Shown here: positions 25,036-33,282 of the stretch, one piece after another
How the letters are laid out: every line of letters starts with the position of its first letter
Position numbering within the stretch: the first letter of the stretch is position 1
Assembly (NCBI GenBank): GCA_016719945.1
Contig: JADJYE010000008.1
Location: forward strand, 458,900 to 522,899
Direction of reading: 5' to 3'
From: Polyangiaceae bacterium
Lineage (GTDB): Bacteria > Myxococcota_A > Polyangia > Polyangiales > Polyangiaceae
Length of the DNA stretch: 64,000 nucleotides
Notes under the pieces: generated by a model
Database searches by the model: none
What the model was told of the DNA's origin: nothing
What the model saw: only the letters and a program-made list of their open reading frames with translations
Made by a program: the position numbers and the translations under genes

Positions 25036-26165
25036 CGTCGATGTCCGGCGCCGACCTCGACGACGACCGCGCCGATCCGGTCCCGATCGGCGTCGCGGTC
25101 GCCGGCACCTACGTGACCGAGGGGGTCCTCGGCCGTGGCGCGTCAGGGGTCGTGTACGCGGCGCGCTCGAGGGACGGCGCGCGGGTCGCGCTGAAGGTCA
25201 TCTTCGCGGAGCACTGCCACACGCGGCAGATCTTCGGTCGTTACAAGCGGGAGGCGGCGATCCTTCGGCGTATCGGCGGCGAGCACATCGTCCGCTTCCT
25301 CGACTTCGTCGAGCACGAGGGTCTGCTCGCGATCGCCCTGGAGCACGTGAGCGGACCCTCCCTCGAGCAGGTGCTCGAGGGGCCCGTCGACCTCGAGCGA
25401 GCGGTCGCGCTGTGCCTGCAGATCTGCGAGGGGCTCGAGGCGGCGCACGAGGCGGGGGTGGTCCACCGCGACCTCAAGCCCGCGAACGTCATGGTCGAGC
25501 CGAACGGGAACGGGGAGCGCGCGCGCATCCTCGACTTCGGACTCGCCAAGGTCGTGCACGGCGAGCACCTGGTGACCGGGCTGACCGAGCGCGACATGAT
25601 CTTCGGTACGCCCGAGTACATGGCCCCGGAGCAGGCCCGCGGGGACGACGTCGACGCTCGCTGTGACGTCTACGCCGTCGGCGTGATGCTCTATCAAATG
25701 GCCACCGGCGCCGTCCCCCATAAGGGTCGCACGCCGCTCGCGACGATGACCGCCCAGCTCACCGAGGCGATCACCCCGCCGCGGACCCGAGCGCCCGAGC
25801 GCGCGATCCCCCCCGCGCTCGAGGCGGTCATCCTGCGAGCGCTCGAGAAGGACCCCGCGAGGCGCTACCCGAGCGCGCGCGCCCTGGCCGCCGCGCTCGG
25901 CGCGGCGCTCGAGCGCCGCGTCATCTCCGTGAACATCCGGGAGCACGGCGACGCCTCCGTCAGCGACACCGAGCTCGCCCTGCGCCGGAGCCAGATCCAC
26001 GCGGCAGGGTCGACCCTGCAAGAGGCAGCGAAGCTCGCGGCCGAGAAGGCAGAGGCGAAGCGCGCGGCGGGCGCCGGGTCTCGAACCTGGCTATGGCCCG
26101 CGGTGACGGCCGCGGCCATCGCCCTGTGCGTCGTCGTCGGGGTGCTGCTGGCGCTGAAGGGCTGA
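25032..26165 (+). CDS. serine/threonine protein kinase with C-terminal membrane anchor
   Basis: A 377-residue Hanks-type kinase. The GTG at 25032 is used because it overlaps the previous stop and GGAGGA lies just upstream; an ATG follows at 25041. Kinase motifs are complete: GRGASGVVYAARSRDG (P-loop), VALKVI (Lys), HRDLKPANVM (catalytic loop), DFGLAKV (metal site) and GTPEYMAPEQARG (activation segment). After a helical linker the C-terminus has one transmembrane helix (LWPAVTAAAIALCVVVGVLLALK) and no extracytoplasmic sensor. Probably regulates envelope processes with the LysM protein; that is inference. Confidence 0.93.
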   Translation: MTSMSGADLDDDRADPVPIGVAVAGTYVTEGVLGRGASGVVYAARSRDGARVALKVIFAEHCHTRQIFGRYKREAAILRRIGGEHIVRFLDFVEHEGLLAIALEHVSGPSLEQVLEGPVDLERAVALCLQICEGLEAAHEAGVVHRDLKPANVMVEPNGNGERARILDFGLAKVVHGEHLVTGLTERDMIFGTPEYMAPEQARGDDVDARCDVYAVGVMLYQMATGAVPHKGRTPLATMTAQLTEAITPPRTRAPERAIPPALEAVILRALEKDPARRYPSARALAAALGAALERRVISVNIREHGDASVSDTELALRRSQIHAAGSTLQEAAKLAAEKAEAKRAAGAGSRTWLWPAVTAAAIALCVVVGVLLALKG

Positions 26166-26210
26166 GGGGCCTCGCTCGGCCAGCTCGAGCCCTCGGCAAG
26201 CAGGCGTTCC

Positions 26211-27733
26211 GTGTCGACTTGGGGGGGGTCTGGTACCAGTGTCGTCCAGCGCCTGCTGCTCGCAGCGGTGCTCCTTGGGTGTGGTGATTCCGGGGGCGGT
26301 GGGGCCGGGGCGGGCGGGGGAGGCTTCGCCGCGTCTGGAGGGGCTCCTGGGGACGGCGGCACCGCGGAAGGCGGTGGCGCAAGCAACCCGAACGGCGGCG
26401 GCGGCGCCAGTGGGGGCCGGTGGGGGCGGTGGCAGTGGGGGCTCTGGCGGCGATGGCGGCGGCGGTGGCGGTGCCAATGGGGGCGGTGGCAGTGGGGGCT
26501 CTGGCGGCGATGGCGGCGCCGGTGGCGGCTCGGGTGGCTCGTTGACGAGCATCGAGCACGAGCGAGCAGGCCTCAACTGCGAGTGGGGCGGGGACGTCGA
26601 GCTCAGCGGATTCGACGCGGACCAAGACAGCGTGCTCGATCCCGAAGAGATCACACAGACGACGTACGACTGTTTCGTCCCGCCGACCTGCAACCAGGTG
26701 CTGCTGGGCAACTTCACGATCCAGAACGGCATCGATCTCGCTCAGCTGTCCAACTACTGCGAGGTCACGGGCGACCTGATCATCGCGACCGGGGCGAGCA
26801 TTCCTGTCCTCGAGATCCCGACGATCGAGCGTGTCGGGGGGACGCTGCGCACGACCAGCACCATCGGAGAGCTGCGGGCGCTCTGGAATACTTCGCGTCG
26901 GCGGGTCCGTCGTCTCGCTCCCGAGCCTGCGGGATGTGATCGGACTCAACGCGTTCAGCGACGGTTCGTTGGATGTCAGCTCGCTGAGCTGGGGCAACAA
27001 CCTGGGCTTGGGTGCGGCGGCGACGGGGGATGTCGTGTTCGAGCACCTCGAGTCCGGGTCCCCCTACCTCGAGCTCTATCCGGTCGGCGCCGGAGCCATC
27101 GAAGTCCACCTCCCGAAATGGGTCGGCTCTTGGATCAACGTCAGGGGCCCTGTCTCGGCCTTGCACACCCCTCAGTCGACCAGCATTCAAACCGTCTCGC
27201 TGCGTCCAGACCCGGCGGGTACCACGCTCGTCGCCCAGGACCTGACCCACGTCGGGGACCTCCGCATCTTCGGCGCCCCGGGGACGGCCATCTCGTTGCC
27301 GAACCTCGTGGAGGTCAGCGGGTCCGTCGCGCCGATCAGATGCGGAGACGCGTTGCCCGCTGCCGCCTGCATTTCCGCGGAATCAAGCTCGGTTCTGCTC
27401 CCTGCGCTGGCGCTCGTCGAGGGAGGTTTGTCCATGGCGGGGGCCGGCCCAACAGAGCTCACCCTGCCCGCGCTCGTGACCATCGACAACCTGAGCGTGG
27501 TGGAGGTCGACTCGCTCGCCTTCATCTCGGCCCCGGTGCTGCAGACGGTCACCGAGACGCTCCAGTTGCGTTGGTCGAACCAGATCACGACGCTCGACCT
27601 GCCGTCTCTGACGAGCGCCGGTTGCATCGATGTCCGCAACAACTTCTCGCTTCCGTCGTGCGACGTGGCCGACCTCATCGCGCAGACCGGCACCGCTTGC
27701 TCCCAGAACAGCGGCAACGCGAGCTGTCCCTGA
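26211..27733 (+). CDS. glycine-rich lipoprotein with DUF7151-type and receptor-L-like repeats, two frameshifts
   Basis: About 505 residues when the three frames are joined. The N-terminus (GTG at 26211) has lipobox VLLGCGDSG. A Gly-rich linker follows, then a DUF7151-type Asp/Cys motif (LNCEWGGDVELSGFDADQDS), then beta-rich repeats (LPSLRDV, LPNLVEV, LPALVTI) like receptor L domains. Frame breaks are at about 26411-26427 (an extra G in a G run) and about 26875-26893 (one extra base). A surface-exposed lipoprotein is likely; the ligand is unknown. A GGGGGGGG run at 26221-26228 makes the first codons uncertain too. Confidence 0.68.
26421..26518 (+). repeat. direct repeat encoding the Gly/Ser-rich linker
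   Basis: A 41-base unit starting TGGGGGCGGTGGCAGTGGGG at 26421 recurs exactly at 26478, 57 bases later, inside the lipoprotein linker. Such G-rich repeats are prone to slippage and lie next to the first frameshift of the gene. Confidence 0.85.
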
Positions 27734-27800
27734 AAGTCCCCCGAGCCGTTGGCGCGGACGCCTCCGCCGCCACGGCAGCGGCGTGCTAAGAACGCCCGGC

Positions 27801-28769
27801 GTGGCCAAGAAGGAGCCCTCACCGTTTGCGCCCTATCCCACCGACTGGGGCGCGTTCGCGCCCCTTCGGCTGCGCGCGCGGACGGTCGCGGAGGGCCTGT
27901 ACGCGGGCATGCACAGGAGCGTGCGCAAGGGCCCCGGCGTGGAGTTCGGCGGCCTCAGGCCCTACGTCCTCGGCGACGACCTGCGGTTCATCGACAAGCG
28001 CGCGCTGCTCAAGCACGAGCGCATGATGATCCGCGAGTTCGAGACCGAGACCGATCGCGCCCTGTGGCTGGTCGTCGACGCGACCGCGTCGATGGCGTTC
28101 CGCGGGCGCGGCCCCGGCGCGAAGTACGCCTTCGCGGCCCTCATCGCGGCCTCGCTCGCGCGCATCGCGACGAGCGCAGGCGATCCGGTGGGCGTGGTGA
28201 TCCTCGGCGGGGACGACCGCGGGCGGATGGTGCGCGCGACGTCGGGGCGTGAGGCGTTCGACCGCATCGTGTACGCGCTGTCTACGGTCAACGCGACCTC
28301 GGACTGGTCGACCGACGACGCCGAGCTCTCGCGCGCGCTCGGCCCCGTCCACGAGCGCGCGCGGCGGGGCTCGTCGATCGTCGTGCTGTCCGACTTCATC
28401 GACCTGCCAGCCGCGGCCGCCAGCGCGATCGGCGCCCTCGGGACGCGCGGCCGGCGCGTCTTCGGCGTGCAGGTGCTCTCGCCCGACGAGCTCGAGCTGC
28501 CGTTCGACGAGCACGCTCGGTTTCGAAGCCTCGAGGGGGCAGTGGTGGTCGAGGCCGACCCGGCCACGGTCCGCGCGCGCTACCAGGAGGCGCTCGGCGC
28601 CCTGCGAAGGCGCTGGTCCGATGACCTCGTCGCTCGCGGCGGAGGCCTCGTCTCGTGCTCGACCGCGGACTCCCCCGTGAGCGTCGTGCGCTCGCTGCTG
28701 CTCGTGATCGCGGGCGCGCGCGCGCCGTCCGAGCGGCGCGCCGGCGCCGGTCCCGCGGGTGCGCCGTGA
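27801..28769 (+). CDS. DUF58 domain protein (von Willebrand A-like)
   Basis: A 322-residue protein from a GTG start (MAKKEPSPFAPYPTDWG). It shows the DUF58 signature EFGGLRPYVLGDDLRFIDKRA, then a VWA-like fold: LWLVVDATASMAF (MIDAS-like DxTxS), VVILGG, and SIVVLSDFIDLP. DUF58 proteins usually work with a MoxR AAA+ ATPase and VWA partners in assembling or activating other proteins, often at the envelope. The VWA partner follows with a GTGA overlap, but no MoxR gene is in view. Confidence 0.9.
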   Translation: MAKKEPSPFAPYPTDWGAFAPLRLRARTVAEGLYAGMHRSVRKGPGVEFGGLRPYVLGDDLRFIDKRALLKHERMMIREFETETDRALWLVVDATASMAFRGRGPGAKYAFAALIAASLARIATSAGDPVGVVILGGDDRGRMVRATSGREAFDRIVYALSTVNATSDWSTDDAELSRALGPVHERARRGSSIVVLSDFIDLPAAAASAIGALGTRGRRVFGVQVLSPDELELPFDEHARFRSLEGAVVVEADPATVRARYQEALGALRRRWSDDLVARGGGLVSCSTADSPVSVVRSLLLVIAGARAPSERRAGAGPAGAP

Positions 28770-30754
28770 GCTTCCTCACCGCGCTGGCGCTGCTCGGGGG
28801 GCTGCTCGCCGCCGCCCCGGTCGCGGCCCACCTGCTCCGGCGCAGACGCGCGAAGGAGATCGAGCTGCCGACGGCGTCGCTGCTCGCGGCGACGCCGCCC
28901 GCGGCGCGTAGGCGCAGCGCCCTCGAGGACAGGGCGCTGCTCGCGATCCGCGTCATCGCCGTCCTCCTGCTGGCGGTGCTCGGCGCGACCCCGTTCGTCT
29001 CGTGCTCGCGGATCGCGCTCGCGCGCCGCGACGGCGCGTCGGTCGCGATGGTCTTCGTGCTCGACGACTCGCTGAGCATGACCGCGCCCGATCCGAATGG
29101 CAAAACCCGCTTCGATCGCGCGAAGCAGGCCGCGCTCGACCTGATCGACGACGCCGAGCCGGGAGACTCCTTCGCGGTGATCCTCGGGGGCGCCGAGCCG
29201 CGGGTGCTGCTCGCCGCCACGACCGACGCACGTGCCGCGTACTCGGCGGTGAAGGAGGTCGAGCCGTCCGATCGCGCGACCGACCTGGTCGCAGCGGTCG
29301 CGATCGCGCGAGACATGCTGCGCGGTGTGCCCCAGCCCGACCGGCGCGTCGTGCTCTTGAGCGATCTCGCGGACGGCGCGCCGAGCGGGCCTGCGCTCGA
29401 TGCCGGGCCCGACGCGACCCTCTGGTATCCCGTGGTCGACCTCGAGTCGCGGCCGGAGGCCAACTGCGCGATCACCGCGACGCTCCGGCGCGACCCGCAG
29501 CTCGAAGTGACCGTCAAGTGCGCGGGGCCCTCCACGGCGCGCGAGATCCAGATCGTCGCCGCCGCTGACGCGAAGAGCGTGCTCGTCTCCACGCCCGTCC
29601 CCGAGGGCGCGGAGGTCGTCTCGCTCAAGCTCCCGGCCGACGCGCCCGAGGACCTCGACGCACGGCTCACGCCCGCCGATCGCATCCCGGGCGATGACGT
29701 CGCGCCGGTCGCGGTCAAGCCGAAGACGGTGATGCTCGGCGTGCTCGTCGACGCGGCGGCCGCGAAGGTCGAGACAGGGGGCCCACCGCCAGTCGAGCAG
29801 GCCTTCGCCGCGCTCGAGGCCGGGACCTCCGTCCGCCCGATCTCGAGCATCCCGGAGCACGCCGACGAGCTCAAGCCGTACGCGGGTCTCGTGCTCGACG
29901 ATCCTCCGGGGCTGACGCCCGAGGAGCGCAAGACCGTCACGACCTGGGTCGAGGGCGGCGGGCTGCTCTTGTTGAGCTTGGGGAAGAAGGCCTCCTCGGC
30001 CCCGCTCGGCGCGGGCTTCGGGGCCCTCGTGCCTGGGGTCATCCGTTGGTCCCCCGACGCGCCGAAGGGCGCCAAGCCAGAGGCTTGCGGGTTCTTCGGC
30101 CCGAGCGCCGATGGCCTCGCGGATCTGGCGCCCAAGGGTCGCACCCTCATGCCTCCGGAGGCGACCAAGGACGCCGAGACGCTGTGCGCGTTCGAGGACG
30201 GTTCTCCACTCTTGTCGAGGCGCCCGCTCGGCAAGGGCGCCATCTACGTCACGACGCTGCCGTTCGACTTCGAGACCAGCGATTTCCCGCTGCGCCCCGC
30301 GTTCCTGGTGCTCCTCGACAGCTTTCACCAGGTCGCCCAGACCGGCGGCGGAGCGAAGGTCGTCGAGGCAGGGGGGCGCTTCCACTTCCCGGGCGCCAAG
30401 ACCGTCAAGGGCCAGGTCTCTCCGCCCGGGAGCGCCACGTCGGTGTCGCTCGAAATCCAGCCGGGGACCTCGCTCCGCGCGGACGCCCCGCGCGTCGGCC
30501 GCTACCTGTTCGAGGTCGATGGGGTGACGGACAGTCGCCTCGCGCTGCCAGCGGAGCGCGAGGTCGACCTCGCGCCGCGCGCCATCGCCACCGACGCGCG
30601 CGACCCTTCCCTCGGGGGTGAGACGCGCAAGCTCGACGCGTCGCCGTATGTCGCCTTCGGACTGCTGGCGCTGCTGCTGCTCGAGCTGATCGTGCGCCTC
30701 CTCGGGCCGACGCCCGCTCCGGTGGAGGAGCGAGCGGCGACCCCGGAGACCTGA
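28766..30754 (+). CDS. BatA-type VWA membrane protein
   Basis: A 662-residue protein with GTG start overlapping the DUF58 stop. The N-terminus is the aerotolerance/BatA module: two membrane helices around a short cytoplasmic loop (SFLTALALLGGLLAAAPVAAH and LLAIRVIAVLLLAVLGATP). A VWA domain follows with the MIDAS motif FVLDDSLSMTAPD and a SDLADG motif. A large periplasmic part with a glutamine-amidotransferase-like segment (WVEGGGLLLLSLG) and a final membrane helix (VAFGLLALLLLELIVRLLG) complete it. It is the usual partner of a DUF58 protein; the process served is unknown here. Confidence 0.87.
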   Translation: MSFLTALALLGGLLAAAPVAAHLLRRRRAKEIELPTASLLAATPPAARRRSALEDRALLAIRVIAVLLLAVLGATPFVSCSRIALARRDGASVAMVFVLDDSLSMTAPDPNGKTRFDRAKQAALDLIDDAEPGDSFAVILGGAEPRVLLAATTDARAAYSAVKEVEPSDRATDLVAAVAIARDMLRGVPQPDRRVVLLSDLADGAPSGPALDAGPDATLWYPVVDLESRPEANCAITATLRRDPQLEVTVKCAGPSTAREIQIVAAADAKSVLVSTPVPEGAEVVSLKLPADAPEDLDARLTPADRIPGDDVAPVAVKPKTVMLGVLVDAAAAKVETGGPPPVEQAFAALEAGTSVRPISSIPEHADELKPYAGLVLDDPPGLTPEERKTVTTWVEGGGLLLLSLGKKASSAPLGAGFGALVPGVIRWSPDAPKGAKPEACGFFGPSADGLADLAPKGRTLMPPEATKDAETLCAFEDGSPLLSRRPLGKGAIYVTTLPFDFETSDFPLRPAFLVLLDSFHQVAQTGGGAKVVEAGGRFHFPGAKTVKGQVSPPGSATSVSLEIQPGTSLRADAPRVGRYLFEVDGVTDSRLALPAEREVDLAPRAIATDARDPSLGGETRKLDASPYVAFGLLALLLLELIVRLLGPTPAPVEERAATPET

Positions 30755-30767
30755 GACGCGGGCGCGC

Positions 30768-31720
30768 CTAGTGAACCGCGACCGGCGGCTCGTCGGCGGC
30801 GGGCTCGGCGCCGTCGTCGACGCGGAAGCCGTTCGCCTTGAACGAGTGCTCGGGCCCCGGGAAGCTGCGCGTCGCCACCGCCTCGACGTAGGCTCGCGTC
30901 GCCTCGACCACGCTGTCACCCACCTCCGCGAAGCGCTTCGCGAACTTCGGCTTCAGATCGCGGTACATCCCGAGCAGGTCGTAGCAGACGAGCACCTGTC
31001 CGTCGCAGCTGGGTCCTGCGCCGATGCCGATGGTGGGCACGCCGACCGACTCGCTGATCTGCGCGGCGAGATCGGGGGGATGGCCTCGAGCACGATGGCG
31101 TACGCGCCGGCCTCCTCGAGCGCCTTCGCGTCCGCGAGCACGCGGCGCGCGTCGTCCTCGCGCTTGCCCTGGACCTTGAAGCCGCCCATCGCGTGGACCG
31201 ACTGCGGGAGCAGGCCGACGTGGCCCATGACCGGGATCCCCGCGCGGACGAGCCGGTGCACGTGCTCGGCGTATTCGAGGCCGCCCTCGAGCTTGACGCT
31301 TTCGAAGCCACCCTCCTTCATCAGCTTCCCGGCGCTCTCGACGGCCTGCGCCGGCGAGACCTGGAAGCTCATGAACGGCATGTCGCCGACCACGTGGGCG
31401 CTCCGCGCGCCGCGGGCCACCGCCCGGCCGTGGTAGCAGATCTCCTCGACGGTCACGGCGAGGGTGTTGTCGTGCCCTTGCACGACCATCCCCAGGGAGT
31501 CGCCGACCAGCAGGATGTCCGCCCCGCCCTCGTCGAGGAGCCGGGCCATCGTGAAGTCGTACGCCGTGATCATGGCGATCGGGCGCGGTTCGTTCGCGTG
31601 GCCATGGCCACGCGACTTGCGCGCTCGGATCGCAGGGACCGTCACCTTCACACGCGGGCGGCTCGCATCGGCTTCAGCAGCCGTCGCGCCCGCGGTCGAC
31701 ACCTTGCGGGGACCGTACAT
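30768..31720 (-). CDS. panB: 3-methyl-2-oxobutanoate hydroxymethyltransferase, frameshifted
   Basis: First committed step of pantothenate and CoA synthesis (ketoisovalerate plus methylene-THF gives ketopantoate). From the ATG at 31720 the chain reads AMITAYDFTMARLLDEGGAD, LVGDSLGMVVQGHDNTLAVT and GYVEG-like KLEGG before breaking in the GGGGGG run 31074-31079. The downstream frame continues PTIGIGAGPSCDGQVLVCYD and finishes normally. Adding one base restores an intact enzyme of about 318 residues, with an N-terminal extension of some 30 residues. Metal and substrate residues are all visible. The break is probably a base-calling error. Confidence 0.93.
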
Positions 31721-31788
31721 GACACCTCCGGGTCGCGGCCGCGATGATGCGGTCCACGCCTGTTGGTTTTAATAGGACGTCCAAGGGC

Positions 31789-33129
31789 CTACGACAAGCG
31801 CCTGCGCCGCCGCGCGAGCACTAGGCCCGCCACCGCGAGGGCGGCCAGGCCAGCGCCGGCATCGGCGCCCGGAGAGACCACGGCGCAGCCGCCGACCTGA
31901 CCGCCACCGACCGTCGCCTCACCGCCCTGGCCGCCGTCCTCCCAGAGGCCGTCGTCGCCGCAGTCGGGGGGAGGCGGGCACTCGGGCGGCGTGCCGATGG
32001 CGTTCTCGATGTAAAACCAACGGTTGACGCTCGACTGATCGGCCGACGCTTGCAGGGCCAGATCGGTCGTGAGGGCGTCGCGCGACAGCTCTCCGGAGAG
32101 CCGCGAGATCCACCGGGTCGCGGGGTCCGTCCCGGCGGTGAGCCGCTCGATGTCGGCCGTCGCGTTCACGACGGCGTTGAGCCCGTCGTCGTCGGCGTAG
32201 CCGCTCTCGACCGGGTTGGTCTCGGCGAAGTAGAGCAGCTCGTCGAAGGCCCAGGGGTTGAGCGGCTCGGCCGCCTCGAACAGCCAGGCGTGCCCACCGG
32301 AGCGCTCGAACTGCGTCGCCTTGAGGTCACCGTAGTTGCTGCGCTGAGCGTCCCAGTCCCAGACCAGGTCTTGCTCGCGAATCGTGAAGCTCGGAAAATT
32401 CTGGGGCTCGTACTTCCCCTCGCCCACCACCCAGAGGGTGATCGCCGTCGTCGCGCCCGTGCCGGCCGCGACCATCCGTAGCGGAAGCGCGGGGACGGCG
32501 CCAGGCGAGGTGATCGCGACGGGTCGCATCGAGTCGATGCCCTCTCCGGGCACGAGGCGCAGCGCGAGAAAGTCGAAGTCTTCTCCGACGTACGCGTCGA
32601 TCACCGGCTGGATGTCCGCGGGGATGTTGTACCCGTGGCTCGTCAGCCAGTCGGTGAGCGCGGCGGGGTCGTCGGACGTGAGCTGCACGGTCTCATAAGG
32701 ACCGACCACCTCTTGCGCGATGATCTGGACCCCCGGTCCCCCTCCGCCTTCGGAGGAAGCGCCCCCAGCCCCGTTCGAGAAGCCGCCGTCGTCGCAGAAC
32801 TGCGGCTGGCAATTGATCTGGGGAGAGTAGACCTCCACCCTCGTCAAGCTCTCGAGCGACTGGAACAGCGCGTCGGAAGACAGGGCGACGTCGACCTGGC
32901 CCTTGATGGGCAAGACCCACGCGAACTCCTCGGGCGCGCCCGAGTAGGTGATCTGGTCGTAGAGGGTCGTCTGCTCGGTCGAGATGCCGAGGACCATCTT
33001 GTGGCCGGTCACCTGGGTGCTCTCGCTCTGCTGAACGAAGCAGCCACCACACGCGTCCGCGACATCGGGTGACGCAAGGAAAGGAATGACCGCCAGCGGA
33101 GCGGCGAACAGGAGCTTGGAAAGACGCAT
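31789..33129 (-). CDS. DUF2330 protein with MYXO-CTERM-like sorting tail
   Basis: A 446-residue exported protein. The ATG at 33129 (MRLSKLLFAAPLAV) is preferred to the one two codons upstream because AGAGG is then eight bases away. A signal peptide ends at ADA, and the mature protein starts CGGCFVQQSESTQVTGHKMV, the DUF2330 hallmark, followed by the EEFAWVLPIKG strand. The C-terminus is a short Cys-containing linker (GGCAVVSPG), a hydrophobic helix and a basic RRRRR end, the layout of MYXO-CTERM sorting signals. Surface attachment in a myxobacterium is likely; function is not known. Confidence 0.88.
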   Translation of the reverse strand: MRLSKLLFAAPLAVIPFLASPDVADACGGCFVQQSESTQVTGHKMVLGISTEQTTLYDQITYSGAPEEFAWVLPIKGQVDVALSSDALFQSLESLTRVEVYSPQINCQPQFCDDGGFSNGAGGASSEGGGGPGVQIIAQEVVGPYETVQLTSDDPAALTDWLTSHGYNIPADIQPVIDAYVGEDFDFLALRLVPGEGIDSMRPVAITSPGAVPALPLRMVAAGTGATTAITLWVVGEGKYEPQNFPSFTIREQDLVWDWDAQRSNYGDLKATQFERSGGHAWLFEAAEPLNPWAFDELLYFAETNPVESGYADDDGLNAVVNATADIERLTAGTDPATRWISRLSGELSRDALTTDLALQASADQSSVNRWFYIENAIGTPPECPPPPDCGDDGLWEDGGQGGEATVGGGQVGGCAVVSPGADAGAGLAALAVAGLVLARRRRRLS

Positions 33130-33282
33130 CGGCATCACCTCTCGTCCCAAAGGGATCGCACCTGCCAAGCAAGCGGCGATCCAGAGCGGGCGCGCGGATC
33201 CGAGCTGTTCCGGAGGAGACCGCGGCGCACCACGGCACAACCCCGGATCTTCGGATCGCGCCCGCCCCCCCCAGAGCTCGGG

